This document shows positions 26,281-34,095 of a stretch of 35,267 bases of DNA, in pieces; position 1 is the first letter of the stretch, and the number at the start of each line of letters is the position of its first letter. Where the stretch lies: NCBI GenBank assembly GCA_046727175.1, contig JBKPCD010000284.1, positions 1 to 35,267 on the forward strand, written 5' to 3'. Under the pieces are notes generated by a model. It saw only the letters and a program-made list of their open reading frames with translations, did no database searches and had not been told where the DNA came from. This DNA is from JBKPCD01 sp046727175 (GTDB lineage: Bacteria; Acidobacteriota; Vicinamibacteria; Vicinamibacterales; 2-12-FULL-66-21). The translations under genes and the position numbers were made by a program.

Positions 26281-26857
26281 CGGCGGGAATGTAATAACGA
26301 AAAACAGGTCTCGTAGCGGAACGGCGTGCGACCTCCTTGAACCCTGCCTTCTCGAACATCGACTCGAATCCCGTGAACGCGTAGTTGGTGGAGCTCACGC
26401 CGCGCTTGGGCGGAACGGGATACGCCTCGACAATGCGTCCTCCGCGAGCGCGAACGTGCTCGATTGCGGCGGCGATCAGCCGACCCGACACGTGTCGACG
26501 GCGATGCGTTCGTGACACGTAGACACACGTGATCGACCACACACGTTCTGCATCGATTGCTGCGCGCGATGTCGAACGCGCGAGCGCGACGTACTCCTCG
26601 CGAGGCGCCACCGCACACCAGCCCACAGGGATCTCGCCGTCGTACGCGATCACGCCCGGGACGGATCCGCCATTCACCAGCGCGCGCATCGCACGTTTGT
26701 TCGGCTCTCCCTTCTGGCGCAGATACTGCGGTTTGGGAAGCCGCCACCCCATGCACCAGCAGCCGCCGCCGACGCCGCAGTCACCGAACAACCAGACGAA
26801 GTCGGCCCAGCGGTCCGGCGTCAGCGGATGAAACGTCAGCGTGGGCGGCTTCTTCAC
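26261..26857 (-). CDS. GNAT-family N-acetyltransferase
   Basis: A 198-residue acetyltransferase of the GNAT superfamily. It opens with LTFHPLTPDRWADFVWLFG, then a Cys-rich loop GGCWCMGWRLP found in one GNAT subgroup. The strand IPVGWCAVAPREEY and the CoA-binding region THRRRHVSGRLIAAAIEHVR (R-x-x-x-x-G/S-like) follow. GFESMFEKAGFKEVARR comes near the end. The acceptor substrate is not predictable. The GTG start at 26857 overlaps the TGA of the metallophosphoesterase (GTGA), so it is the translationally coupled last gene of the operon. Its final codons and stop lie in a repeat array. Confidence 0.88.
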   Translation of the reverse strand: MKKPPTLTFHPLTPDRWADFVWLFGDCGVGGGCWCMGWRLPKPQYLRQKGEPNKRAMRALVNGGSVPGVIAYDGEIPVGWCAVAPREEYVALARSTSRAAIDAERVWSITCVYVSRTHRRRHVSGRLIAAAIEHVRARGGRIVEAYPVPPKRGVSSTNYAFTGFESMFEKAGFKEVARRSATRPVFRYYIPAGRSVAR

Positions 26858-27687
26858 GCGCTTTTCAGTTCGAAAACAGTGACTTCGGGTCTGACGTTGA
26901 ATCGGATGTGCAACAGATGGCCGACGCCGCGGCTGATATAGAGGCGCCGATTGCCGGCGAGCGCGAACTCGCCGGCGGTGTACCGGCGATTGCGCACGGG
27001 AATCAGCGGCGGCGGGAGAAACGGGGGCTTGCACTGTCCGCCGTGCGTGTGCCCCGAGAGGATCCACCCTTCATAGCCGTCCCAGACGGGAAGATCGACC
27101 GTGTCGGGGTTGTGGCTCAACACAATCGCGGCGCGTCTCGAATCGAGGCGCGGGAGAATCGCGCGCGCATCGAACTGATTCGCCCACCAGTCGTCGAGCC
27201 CGACAATCTGCAACCCGTCGACGTCCTGAACCTGGTTGCGCAGCACGACGATACCGAACGGCTGCACCGCCTCGACGACGCGCTGCGCGATTTCCGGACT
27301 CGACCACGCGTGACCGTAATCGTGATTGCCGAGAATCGCGAGCGTGGCCAGCCGTCCGTTCGGAAATCGCCGGTACACGGCGTTCAATTGTTCGAACACA
27401 TGCTCGTGATAGCTCATGAAATCGCCGGTGAGGACGACGATGTCGGGACGAAGGTCGGCGATCGACCGAAACGTGGCGATCAGGTACTCGTCGTCCACGC
27501 GCGGTCCGACGTGAATATCGCTGATCTGCACCAGGATCCTGCCCGCGAGCGATCCTGGCAAGTTCCGAATCGGGAGCGGGCGCCGAACGATCTCGAGCCA
27601 GTGCGGCTCGACGCGGTATGCATAGAACCCGGTGCCCGCGGCGGCAATCGACGTGCTGGCGAGGCGAAGAAAAGTCCGACGTGTCAC
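26854..27687 (-). CDS. Tat-exported calcineurin-like metallophosphoesterase (YkuE/YaeI type)
   Basis: This 277-residue phosphoesterase carries all core motifs in order: ISDIHVGP (D-x-H), VVLTGDFMSYH (G-D), ILGNHDYGH (G-N-H-D), VLSHNPD, and SGHTHGGQ (G-H-x-H). These hold a two-metal centre. The N-terminus has a twin-arginine signal, TRRTFLRLAS followed by a hydrophobic stretch, pointing to export or membrane anchoring. Close relatives act on lipid-linked phosphates such as UDP-sugar lipids, but the substrate here is open. The GTG start at 27687 has AGGAG 8 bases upstream and overlaps the stop of the phosphoribosyltransferase gene (GTGA). Confidence 0.9.
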   Translation of the reverse strand: MTRRTFLRLASTSIAAAGTGFYAYRVEPHWLEIVRRPLPIRNLPGSLAGRILVQISDIHVGPRVDDEYLIATFRSIADLRPDIVVLTGDFMSYHEHVFEQLNAVYRRFPNGRLATLAILGNHDYGHAWSSPEIAQRVVEAVQPFGIVVLRNQVQDVDGLQIVGLDDWWANQFDARAILPRLDSRRAAIVLSHNPDTVDLPVWDGYEGWILSGHTHGGQCKPPFLPPPLIPVRNRRYTAGEFALAGNRRLYISRGVGHLLHIRFNVRPEVTVFELKSA

Positions 27688-28312
27688 GAAGACGACTCCT
27701 GTTGCGCGAACCCGACGCGATCCTCGAGCGGCACGCGTTCCGCGCACAAGGGACATTCGGCCGGTAACCACAGTTCGAACGAATGCCGCGTAACCGAGAG
27801 GACCGCGAGGCCCTGCTCCTGAAAGAACGATTCGGCCTGCGTTCCAAGTGCCAGGAGCGATCCAATCACAACAGGATGGCAATTTTGTGTCAGGAGCTCG
27901 GCAAATGTACCTCGAACCGCCGAACCGGCACTGATCACGTCATCGACGATCGCCACACGCTTCCCGGCCATCCGATCGCGTATCGCGGCTGGAAGACGGT
28001 ACGACGTCCGATAGAGTCCCCGCCCGTCCCGCGCGGCATGACGCGCTCGGTGAAGAAGAACCGCGTCTCCAGGATCGAGGCAAGCGTCTGCGCGAGGAAC
28101 GCTCCACCGAGCAGTGGCCCACAAATGCCTTCGACGTCGTACCACCTGAGGGAAACGGCAAGCTGCTTCACCAGCGGAAGGACGCGAGCGGGGTCGACGA
28201 ACAGCGAATCGAGGTCGAGCCACAATCGGCTGTGGTAACCGGACTCGAGGAGGAAGTGGCCCTTGGCGGCTCCCACGAGGTCCAGGACGGTCTCGGCGTT
28301 CGCGTCGGTCAT
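27684..28312 (-). pseudogene. pyrE: Orotate phosphoribosyltransferase-like gene with a single-G frameshift
   Basis: The first frame encodes KGHFLLESGYHSRLWLDLDS, DVEGICGPLLGGAFLAQTLA and FFFTERVMPRGTG, all typical of PyrE-like enzymes. The second frame continues LYRTSYRLPAAIRDRMAGKR, the PRPP-binding motif VAIVDDVISAGSA and a C-terminal CPLC element. The frames part at a run of four C on the plus strand (28018-28021). A fifth base there would restore a 209-residue protein. The gene is therefore either recently broken, slippage-regulated or mis-assembled. It would make orotidine monophosphate from orotate and PRPP. The start ATG at 28312 has GAGG 8 bases upstream. Confidence 0.8.
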
Positions 28313-28327
28313 ACCCTCGGCCTCGCC

Positions 28328-28648
28328 TCAACGATCTGCGACGCGATCGGTGACGACGACGTCGAAGTGTCGCACGCGCCGATCGAAGTCGGTCAACAAC
28401 TTCGCGGCCTCGTCGGTGACGACGGCGTGCTCGAGATCGTCACCTGAAAACCGGCGAATGGACTCGAGCGCTTGCCATTCGGTGATGACCAGGATCTCGA
28501 TGGCTCCCGCGGCCGATCGTTCGAGCAACCTCGCGCCCAAGTATCCATCGATCCCACGCAGCTCGGGAAACACGTGACCTTCCAGATACCTCGCGTAGGC
28601 GGGCGCCTGCGCCGCGGTTGTGCGAGCCGACCACAATCGTAGGACCAC
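28328..28648 (-). CDS. Antibiotic-biosynthesis-monooxygenase (ABM)-like small protein
   Basis: A 106-residue protein with the dimeric alpha/beta-barrel pattern. It starts with VLRLWSARTTAAQAPAYARY, has GYLGARLLERSAAGAIEILV followed by ITEWQALESIRRFSGDD, and ends RRVRHFDVVV. The ABM fold is used by heme-degrading and quinone-forming monooxygenases and by many stress proteins; no specific substrate residue is diagnostic here. The GTG start at 28648 has GGAGGG 6 bases upstream. It lies 17 bases after the YdcF-like gene and 15 bases before pyrE, in one operon. Confidence 0.8.
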   Translation of the reverse strand: MVLRLWSARTTAAQAPAYARYLEGHVFPELRGIDGYLGARLLERSAAGAIEILVITEWQALESIRRFSGDDLEHAVVTDEAAKLLTDFDRRVRHFDVVVTDRVADR

Positions 28649-28665
28649 TCAGTGCCCTCCAGCGT

Positions 28666-29325
28666 TCACACCGTGATGAGATGTCGATCGTACCCGGCGC
28701 TCACCAGCGCCTCGTACGCGCTCCAAACTTCCGGCGGGATCTCCTGCTCGATCTGAAATCCCTTCGCGGGATACAACCGGATTCGCTGCAGATCTCCCAC
28801 CATGATGCTGATCACATCCTCGGGCGACAACCGCTCGTTGGAGTACTTGTTGAGGTATTCGTCGAACGATACGCGGGGTGATGTGACGATGACGTCCTTC
28901 TCGGGCCAGAACCGGCGGAATGTCGCGTAGCTCCTCCGTTCCATGTATGGCTTCTGCACCACGATGAACTTCTGAACATCGATGTGCCGTTCGGCGAGCA
29001 GTCGCTTCGTGAACAGGATGTTCTCGCCGGTGTTCGTCGACGTGTTCTCGATCAGGATTCGGTCCCGCGATACTCCCATTTCGATTGCGACCCGTGCGAA
29101 CTGATCCGCTTCGGGCTCGGTCCACATGGCGCCCGTGATGGTGCCCAGGCCGCCCGAAAAGATCAGGCGCGGCGCCCGTCCTTCGAGGTAAAGCTCCGCA
29201 CCTCGCCGAGCCACAGTCAGATCGTGGCTGCACAGGACGAGGATTGCGTCCGCGTTCGACAATTGGTGATTCAGCTGGTGGTAGTGCCAGAGCGTTTCGG
29301 CGAGGAGTCGGATGCGATGGTTCAT
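28666..29325 (-). CDS. YdcF/ElyC-type DUF218 protein
   Basis: This 219-residue protein is of the DUF218 (YdcF-like) family, which has a Rossmann-like fold. The motif ADAILVLCSHDLTVARRGAE is followed by LIFSGGLG. Conserved acidic segments come next (MWTEPEADQFARVAIEMGVS, then LIENTSTNTGENILFTKRLL), and a strand FIVVQKPYMERRSYATFRRF. Family members are linked to envelope and undecaprenyl-phosphate metabolism, but their reaction is unsettled. The ATG at 29325 is chosen because earlier frame sequence is repeat-like. No good ribosome site is visible. It is the first gene of the minus-strand operon ending at 26261. Confidence 0.82.
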   Translation of the reverse strand: MNHRIRLLAETLWHYHQLNHQLSNADAILVLCSHDLTVARRGAELYLEGRAPRLIFSGGLGTITGAMWTEPEADQFARVAIEMGVSRDRILIENTSTNTGENILFTKRLLAERHIDVQKFIVVQKPYMERRSYATFRRFWPEKDVIVTSPRVSFDEYLNKYSNERLSPEDVISIMVGDLQRIRLYPAKGFQIEQEIPPEVWSAYEALVSAGYDRHLITV

Positions 29326-29611
29326 GCGCGTTAGGGCTCGACCAAGGAGACTTCGCGGCTCCGTGGTGATCAGCTTGTTCCGTGACCTCCGTCTCCTCCA
29401 GTGCGGTAGCCGGGCGCAACCCCGACGGCCCAATTGTAAATCCCACTCGAACCGGGAACCGCCCACCGGCGGGGCTCGTCTACAGGACCAGGCTTTGCCA
29501 GCCCCTGCCTACGCCCAGTCGATCCTCACCCCAGCGCGCCAAGAACGCGCCGGGGGCCCCGACCCGGGCGATCCCAAACCGATCCCGGAGCGATCGAACC
29601 TGGAGGCTCCC
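29326..29611. other. Divergent gap upstream of ydcF-like and barrel genes
   Basis: No gene seen. From about 29345 to 29400 the minus strand has CACGGAG-type words (plus strand CTCCGTGGTG, TTCCGTGACC). The stretch 29440-29600 has GC-rich sequence with no clear promoter; the only useful signal is the GGAGG ribosome site for the GTG at 29612. Confidence 0.4.
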
Positions 29612-32074
29612 GTGACTGCTTCCAAGACAAGTGCGGTCGTCGCGTTCGCCGTGCTCTGCCTGTCAGGTCTTCCCGGACGACCGGCAGCCGCGCAGGACGC
29701 CCCGGCCGCGGCCAACGAGCTCGACGCGTTCATGCAAAAGGTCCTGGCCCGCCGCGAGGTCAACCGGCAGACCCTTCAACAGTACATCCTCGAGGATCGC
29801 GAGCGGATCGAGGTCCTCGGCCCCAGCAGGACGCCACTGTTCCGAACGTCACGGGAGTACGCATGGTATGTCCGTGAAGGCCTGCACGTTCGAAGCCCCG
29901 TCCGCATCGACGGCGTCACGGTCGGCGAAAGCGATCGGCGCAAGTACGAGGACGACTGGATCAAACGTGAGCGCGCGCGGCTCGAGCGAAAGAAGCACAA
30001 GGACCCCGACAAAGACGAACCGGAGCCTCGAGCACCGCAGCTGGATCCGTCGGGCGGCGCCATTCCAATCGCCACGCCGCGATTCGTGTCCGAAGCGTAC
30101 TTCATGGATTTCAAGTTCGAGGCGGGCAACTATTACCTCGCCGGCCGCGAGCAGATCGAAGGCAAGGACGTGCTGCGAATTGAATATTACCCGCAGCACA
30201 TGTTCGATGACGATGATGAGCACAAGGATGCGAAGGACCAGAGCGCGAGCCAGGAGAAGGAGAGCCGTCAGAAAGACAGTCACGACCGCGAACGGCGCCG
30301 CGAACGCGACACCGAAGCTGCAATCGATCGAAAGATGAACAAGACCGCACTCGTGACCTTGTGGGTCGATCCGGCGGAGTACCAGATCGTCAAGTACACG
30401 TTCGACAACGTCTGGATGGACTTCCTGCCGGGCGCATGGCTCGTCCGCGTGGACGACATCCACGCATCGATGACCATGGGGCAGCCGTTCCCGGGTGTGT
30501 GGCTGCCGCGCAGCATGAACATTCACGCTGGCGTGTCGCTCGCCAACGGCTCTTTCGAGGCGTCGTACTCGCGCGCATTCTCCGACTACAAGCTCGCCGA
30601 CGTGAAGTCGACTATCCGTGTCCCTAAAGAGGCTCGGCGCCTGCGGTCCGAGCGTTGCTGTGGGGCGGGGTCTTCAGACCGCGCCGTGTCGGCGGGGCTT
30701 GAAAGCCCCGCCCTACAGACGCGGTCCCATTTCCGTAGGGCGCAGTCTTTAGACCGCGCCAGGGCGGGCCTGAAGGCCCGCCCCTACATGCAAACACCAC
30801 TGAATCTGGGGCCTGATGGAGCGAACGAAGCGATTCACGAACACGGACCGTACCTCGCCGATGATGACCCGCAGCCAGCTGAAATCATCGGCGAGATTCG
30901 GGTGCATGGAAACGCGTCCTTGAACGATGAGGATGTCGTCCAGCTTGCGAACGTGGCGGTCGGTCAGACTCTCGATGCCGACGCGCTTGCCGCGATCGAG
31001 CAGCGGCTGAAGGCGAGCGGGCGGTTCGACAGCGTCGAAGTTCGCAAGCGATATCGATCGCTCACGAACACGAGCGATGTGGCGCTCGTGCTGGTGGTAC
31101 ACGAGCGCCCGGGAATCACGTCGATGACGAGCCCCGTGAACCCGCCTTCGCGTCCGCTCCATCGGATCAGCAGCCGGCTCATGTTCCTGCCGATTCTGAG
31201 CTATGCCGATGGATATGGATTCACGTATGGCGGACGCGTCAGCACGCTGGATCTGCTCGGCGCGGGAGAGCGTCTGTCCGTGCCGCTGACGTGGGGCGGG
31301 ACGCGGCGCGCTGCGCTCGAGGTCGAGCGGACGTTCAAGAGCGGCCCGATCACGCGCGTCGACTCGAGCATCGCGATCTGGAATCGCGAGAACCCCCGCT
31401 TCGAGGTCCGCGATCAGCGCGTCGAGTGGAAGGCACGCGCCGAGCGGCACTTCTTTCATCTGATGAGGGCCGGCATCGATACGTCCACAAGCTCCGTCGA
31501 GTTCGGCGCCCTGGACGATCACCTGTGGACGCTCGGTACCAATATCGTGTTCGACAGTCGCGGCGATCCGGCGTTTCCGCGCAATGCGATCGTCGCTGGC
31601 GCGGGCTGGACCGGCCTGCACTTCCGAAGCGTCGCCGATCGGATCGATCGCTACACGACCGATCTGCGGGGATATCTCGGAGTCGTGAGACAGCTGGTGC
31701 TCGCCGGACGTGTGCAATATGTCGCGGCATCCGCTACGCTGCCATCGTACGAGCGGCTGTTGCTCGGCGGATCGCCGACATTGCGCGGCTTTGAGGCAGG
31801 CGCGTTCGACGGTGATCGTACGTTCGTCGCATCCGCCGAACTGCGCGTTCCAATTACGTCAGTGCTCAGCAGCGCGCGATTGGGGGTAACAGCATTCGTG
31901 GACACTGGAAAGGCGTACGACTTCGATACGCGATTCGATGATGCGGTGTGGCATCGCGGCGTGGGTGCTGGCGTGTTCCTGATCGCGCCGCTCGTCAAGA
32001 TCAATCTCGACGTCGCGCATGGGCTCAACAACGGGGACACGCGGGTCCATCTCTCGTCCGGGTTTTCCTTCTGA
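29612..32074 (+). CDS. Outer-membrane protein: LolA-like N-terminus, POTRA and Omp85-type barrel
   Basis: This 820-residue protein has a signal peptide (TSAVVAFAVLCLSGLPGRPAAAQ). The N-terminal domain (about 30-340) resembles outer-membrane lipoprotein-sorting proteins: ATPRFVSEAYFMDFKFEAGN, GREQIEGKDVLRIEYYP, VDPAEYQIVKYTFDNVW. A charged Asp/Lys/Arg-rich insert lies at about 200-240. Residues about 340-393 are translated REP-like hairpins. A POTRA domain follows at about 427-500 (GEIRVHGNASLNDEDVVQLA). A BamA/TamA-like barrel then ends with conserved GSPTLRGFEAGAF, FVDTGKAYD and terminal SSGFSF. It probably folds or passes proteins or lipids at the outer membrane. The GTG start has GGAGG 5-6 bases upstream. 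The LolA-plus-Omp85 fusion is unusual, but its frame is continuous. Confidence 0.82.
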   Translation: MTASKTSAVVAFAVLCLSGLPGRPAAAQDAPAAANELDAFMQKVLARREVNRQTLQQYILEDRERIEVLGPSRTPLFRTSREYAWYVREGLHVRSPVRIDGVTVGESDRRKYEDDWIKRERARLERKKHKDPDKDEPEPRAPQLDPSGGAIPIATPRFVSEAYFMDFKFEAGNYYLAGREQIEGKDVLRIEYYPQHMFDDDDEHKDAKDQSASQEKESRQKDSHDRERRRERDTEAAIDRKMNKTALVTLWVDPAEYQIVKYTFDNVWMDFLPGAWLVRVDDIHASMTMGQPFPGVWLPRSMNIHAGVSLANGSFEASYSRAFSDYKLADVKSTIRVPKEARRLRSERCCGAGSSDRAVSAGLESPALQTRSHFRRAQSLDRARAGLKARPYMQTPLNLGPDGANEAIHEHGPYLADDDPQPAEIIGEIRVHGNASLNDEDVVQLANVAVGQTLDADALAAIEQRLKASGRFDSVEVRKRYRSLTNTSDVALVLVVHERPGITSMTSPVNPPSRPLHRISSRLMFLPILSYADGYGFTYGGRVSTLDLLGAGERLSVPLTWGGTRRAALEVERTFKSGPITRVDSSIAIWNRENPRFEVRDQRVEWKARAERHFFHLMRAGIDTSTSSVEFGALDDHLWTLGTNIVFDSRGDPAFPRNAIVAGAGWTGLHFRSVADRIDRYTTDLRGYLGVVRQLVLAGRVQYVAASATLPSYERLLLGGSPTLRGFEAGAFDGDRTFVASAELRVPITSVLSSARLGVTAFVDTGKAYDFDTRFDDAVWHRGVGAGVFLIAPLVKINLDVAHGLNNGDTRVHLSSGFSF
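30657..30785. repeat. Cluster of REP-like hairpins inside the barrel gene
   Basis: Four hairpins in alternating style: GGTCTTCAGACC (30669-30680, within GGGGCGGGGTC...), GGCGGGGCTTGAAAGCCCCG (30691-30712 overall), CGCAGTCTTTAGACCGCG (about 30741-30758), and GGGCGGGCC-TGAA-GGCCCGCCC arms at 30762-30783. CCTAC or GTAGGG flanks most of them. No stop codon occurs in the reading frame of the host gene. Confidence 0.85.
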
Positions 32075-32129
32075 GGACAGAATGATCCGCGGCTTCCCGG
32101 TTCGCGCACCCGAGCCGACGTCGTCATGA

Positions 32130-32195
32130 ACAGGAGGTCAAAAGATCAGGAGTTTGTTGATTTCGATCCAATGAATCTCCTGCTCTTCTGATCCC
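32130..32195. terminator. Inverted tail element after the barrel gene
   Basis: About 60 bases after the stop at 32074, CAGGAG (32147-32152) pairs with CTCCTG (32177-32182) around a 24-base centre. Further AGGAGGTC and CTCTTCTGATC words lie outside. It may act as a transcription terminator, although no T-run follows. Its plan (words, centre, inverted words) matches the other downstream elements. The remaining gap to 32227 has a small CGGGC/GCCCG hairpin at 32211-32224. Confidence 0.45.
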
Positions 32196-32227
32196 GTGTA
32201 AACGGCTTCGCGGGCGGCAGCCCGTCC

Positions 32228-33157
32228 CTACCCACCCAGATTACGCACGACGAACCAGACGTTGGCCGGACGTTCGGCGAGGCGGCGCATGTACCACGGA
32301 AACCAGTACTCGCCGTAACTGATGAGGACGCGCAGGCGCTTTCCCTGGCGCGCGAGGCGCAGCTGCTGCTCGCGCTGGATGCCGTAGAGCATCGCGAACT
32401 CGTACGCGGACTGCGGCACCTTCTGCTGCGCGATCCAGTCGCTCAGTCGGCCCGCCAGCGTCACGTCGTGAGTCGCGATGTGCAGCAGCGTTCCCGCTCG
32501 CTGCGCGTCGTTCGCCATCAGCCGCGTGCACAGCCGGTAGAAGCTCTCGTCGGTATCGGACTTCTTCGGAAAGGCGACCGTCGGCGGCTCGAGATACGCG
32601 CCCTTGACGATGCGGATCGCAGGCCCCAGCGGAATCAGCGATTCGACATCCTTCGCGGTGCGATACAGGTACGCCTGGAGGGCCACGCCCACCCGCTTCG
32701 ACTTCGCACGCGCGCGACGATACAGATCGAGCGTCGGATCGACGTAAGGTGAGCTCTCCATGTCGATCCACACGAAGTTGTTGCGCTGCTCGGCCCGCTC
32801 GATGAGGCGATCGAGATTGCGCTCGCAGAGCGCGCGATCGAGATCGAGACCGAGCTGCGTCGGTTTGATCGAGATCTGCGCATCGAGACCGGACGCCGCA
32901 ACCTTGTCGAGCACGTCGAGGTAGTGCTGCGTGACCTGCTCGAACTCCTCGACTCTCGTGATGTTCTCGCCGAGTTGCGTGAGGATCGTCGTGATTCCGC
33001 CAGAGCGGAGCTCTCCCGCCGCACGAAGGGCGTCTTCGACCTGCTCGCCGGGCATGAAGCGCGAGACGGACCGTCGCACGAACCGGGCCTTCATGGCACG
33101 CTCCCGCAGCCAGGCGTTCGTGGACGCCGCTAACAGCACGTTCCGCATCACGCTCAT
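32228..33157 (-). CDS. putA: Proline dehydrogenase
   Basis: A 309-residue FAD-dependent monofunctional proline dehydrogenase, the usual length for the short (PRODH-only) type. Conserved segments are ISIKPTQLGLDLD, VWIDMESSPYVDPTLDLYRR, IRIVKGAYLEPPTVAFPKKS, IATHDVTLA and EFAMLYGI. The C-terminal WFPWYMRRLAERPANVWF contains the substrate-binding R-R-x-x-E-R motif. It oxidises L-proline to pyrroline-5-carboxylate and passes electrons to the quinone pool. The symbol is by reaction; this is not the fused PutA, and a P5C dehydrogenase is not in the window. The start ATG at 33157 is tentative (33148 is possible): upstream sequence is a repeat array and no strong ribosome site is present. Confidence 0.92.
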   Translation of the reverse strand: MSVMRNVLLAASTNAWLRERAMKARFVRRSVSRFMPGEQVEDALRAAGELRSGGITTILTQLGENITRVEEFEQVTQHYLDVLDKVAASGLDAQISIKPTQLGLDLDRALCERNLDRLIERAEQRNNFVWIDMESSPYVDPTLDLYRRARAKSKRVGVALQAYLYRTAKDVESLIPLGPAIRIVKGAYLEPPTVAFPKKSDTDESFYRLCTRLMANDAQRAGTLLHIATHDVTLAGRLSDWIAQQKVPQSAYEFAMLYGIQREQQLRLARQGKRLRVLISYGEYWFPWYMRRLAERPANVWFVVRNLGG

Positions 33158-33169
33158 GTCGTCGACCAG

Positions 33170-33300
33170 CCCCCATGGTTTTTGGCCTTCGGCTCTTGGC
33201 TCTGGGCTTTCGGCTTTGGGCCTTGGGCTGGAGCCAATATGCCTGTCCGATACTGCGTTCAGCGCCCCATAGCCCAAAGCCCCTGAGCCCAAAGCCTGCT
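33170..33300. repeat. Facing arrays of GGGCTTTGGGCT words after the SDR gene
   Basis: On the minus strand GGCTTTGGGCTC-type words at about 33267-33300 follow the SDR stop within 5 bases. A roughly 35-base centre comes next, then the inverse words (AGCCCAAGGCCCAAAGCC and CAGAGCCAAGAGCCG) at about 33179-33230. This fills the gap to proline dehydrogenase. Confidence 0.85.
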
Positions 33301-33301
33301 G

Positions 33302-34081
33302 TCAGATAACGCCCCGAATCAAACCACCATCAACCTGTACCGTTGCGCCAGTCACGTAGCCGGCCGCATCAGACAGCAGGAACGCCGCGACTCGGCCGAA
33401 CTCCTCGGGCTCACCGTACCGGCCCAAAGGAATCGTCGTCACCGACTTCGCCTTCGCCTGATCTGCCGAGATGCCCTGACGCTGTCCGTTGATTTGATCG
33501 AGCTGACGAACACGATCGGTATCGATCCTGCCGGGCACGATCTGATTGACACGGATGTTCGACGGGGCGAGCTCCAGCGCGAGCGTCTTCGCGAGAGCTG
33601 ACACCGATGCGCGGAGCACGGTCGAGAGGCTCAAGTTCGGGATGGGCTCCTTCACGGACGAAGAAGTGGACATCAGGATGGCACCGCCACCTCGTGCCTG
33701 CATCGACGGCACGACCGCGCGCACCATTCGAATCGTGCTGAACAGCAACAGGTCGGCCGCGTCCTGCCACGCGGCATCGTCGAACGAGAGCGCGGGGCCC
33801 GCCGGCGGTCCGCCGGAGTTGGCAAACAGCAGGTCGACGCCGCCAAACTCCGTCGTGGTGACTTCCGCCCAGTGTAGAATCGCCGGAGCAGATTTCACAT
33901 CCGCGACGGTTGCAAACGCGTTCTCGCCGATGCGGGCGGCAGCGGCGCGAATCGCCGCGGAATCTCGCGAGGAAATCGAGACGAACGCCCCTTCACATGC
34001 CAGCGTCTGGGCGACCGCGAAGCCGAGCCCGCGGCTGGCCCCGGCGACCATCGCCACCTTCCCTTTGAGCCCGAGATTCAT
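33302..34081 (-). CDS. SDR-family oxidoreductase lacking the Tyr-Lys catalytic pair
   Basis: A 259-residue classical-length short-chain dehydrogenase/reductase. The NAD(P) loop is VAGASRGLGFAVAQ (T-G-x-x-x-G-x-G-like) and the strand LLFANSGG stands for NNAG. TSSSVKEPIPNLSLSTVLRA is the active-site region. Aligning LAKTLALELAPSNIRVN with normal members puts Ser and Arg where Tyr and Lys of Y-x-x-x-K should be. VPGRIDTDRV and VTGATVQVDGGLIRGVI close the fold. A subgroup of SDRs with N-L-x-L-S near this place is known, so this is not damage. Substrate unknown. It lies 14 bases downstream of the DapA-like gene; ATG at 34081 has GGGAG just upstream. Confidence 0.88.
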   Translation of the reverse strand: MNLGLKGKVAMVAGASRGLGFAVAQTLACEGAFVSISSRDSAAIRAAAARIGENAFATVADVKSAPAILHWAEVTTTEFGGVDLLFANSGGPPAGPALSFDDAAWQDAADLLLFSTIRMVRAVVPSMQARGGGAILMSTSSSVKEPIPNLSLSTVLRASVSALAKTLALELAPSNIRVNQIVPGRIDTDRVRQLDQINGQRQGISADQAKAKSVTTIPLGRYGEPEEFGRVAAFLLSDAAGYVTGATVQVDGGLIRGVI

Positions 34082-34095
34082 CGGTCTCCCGCATG

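Noticed and set aside
29312..29611. N-terminal extension of the barrel protein to 29312
   Set aside because: The extension covers the ydcF-like promoter region and word sequence; the GTG at 29612 has a ribosome site and a clear signal peptide.
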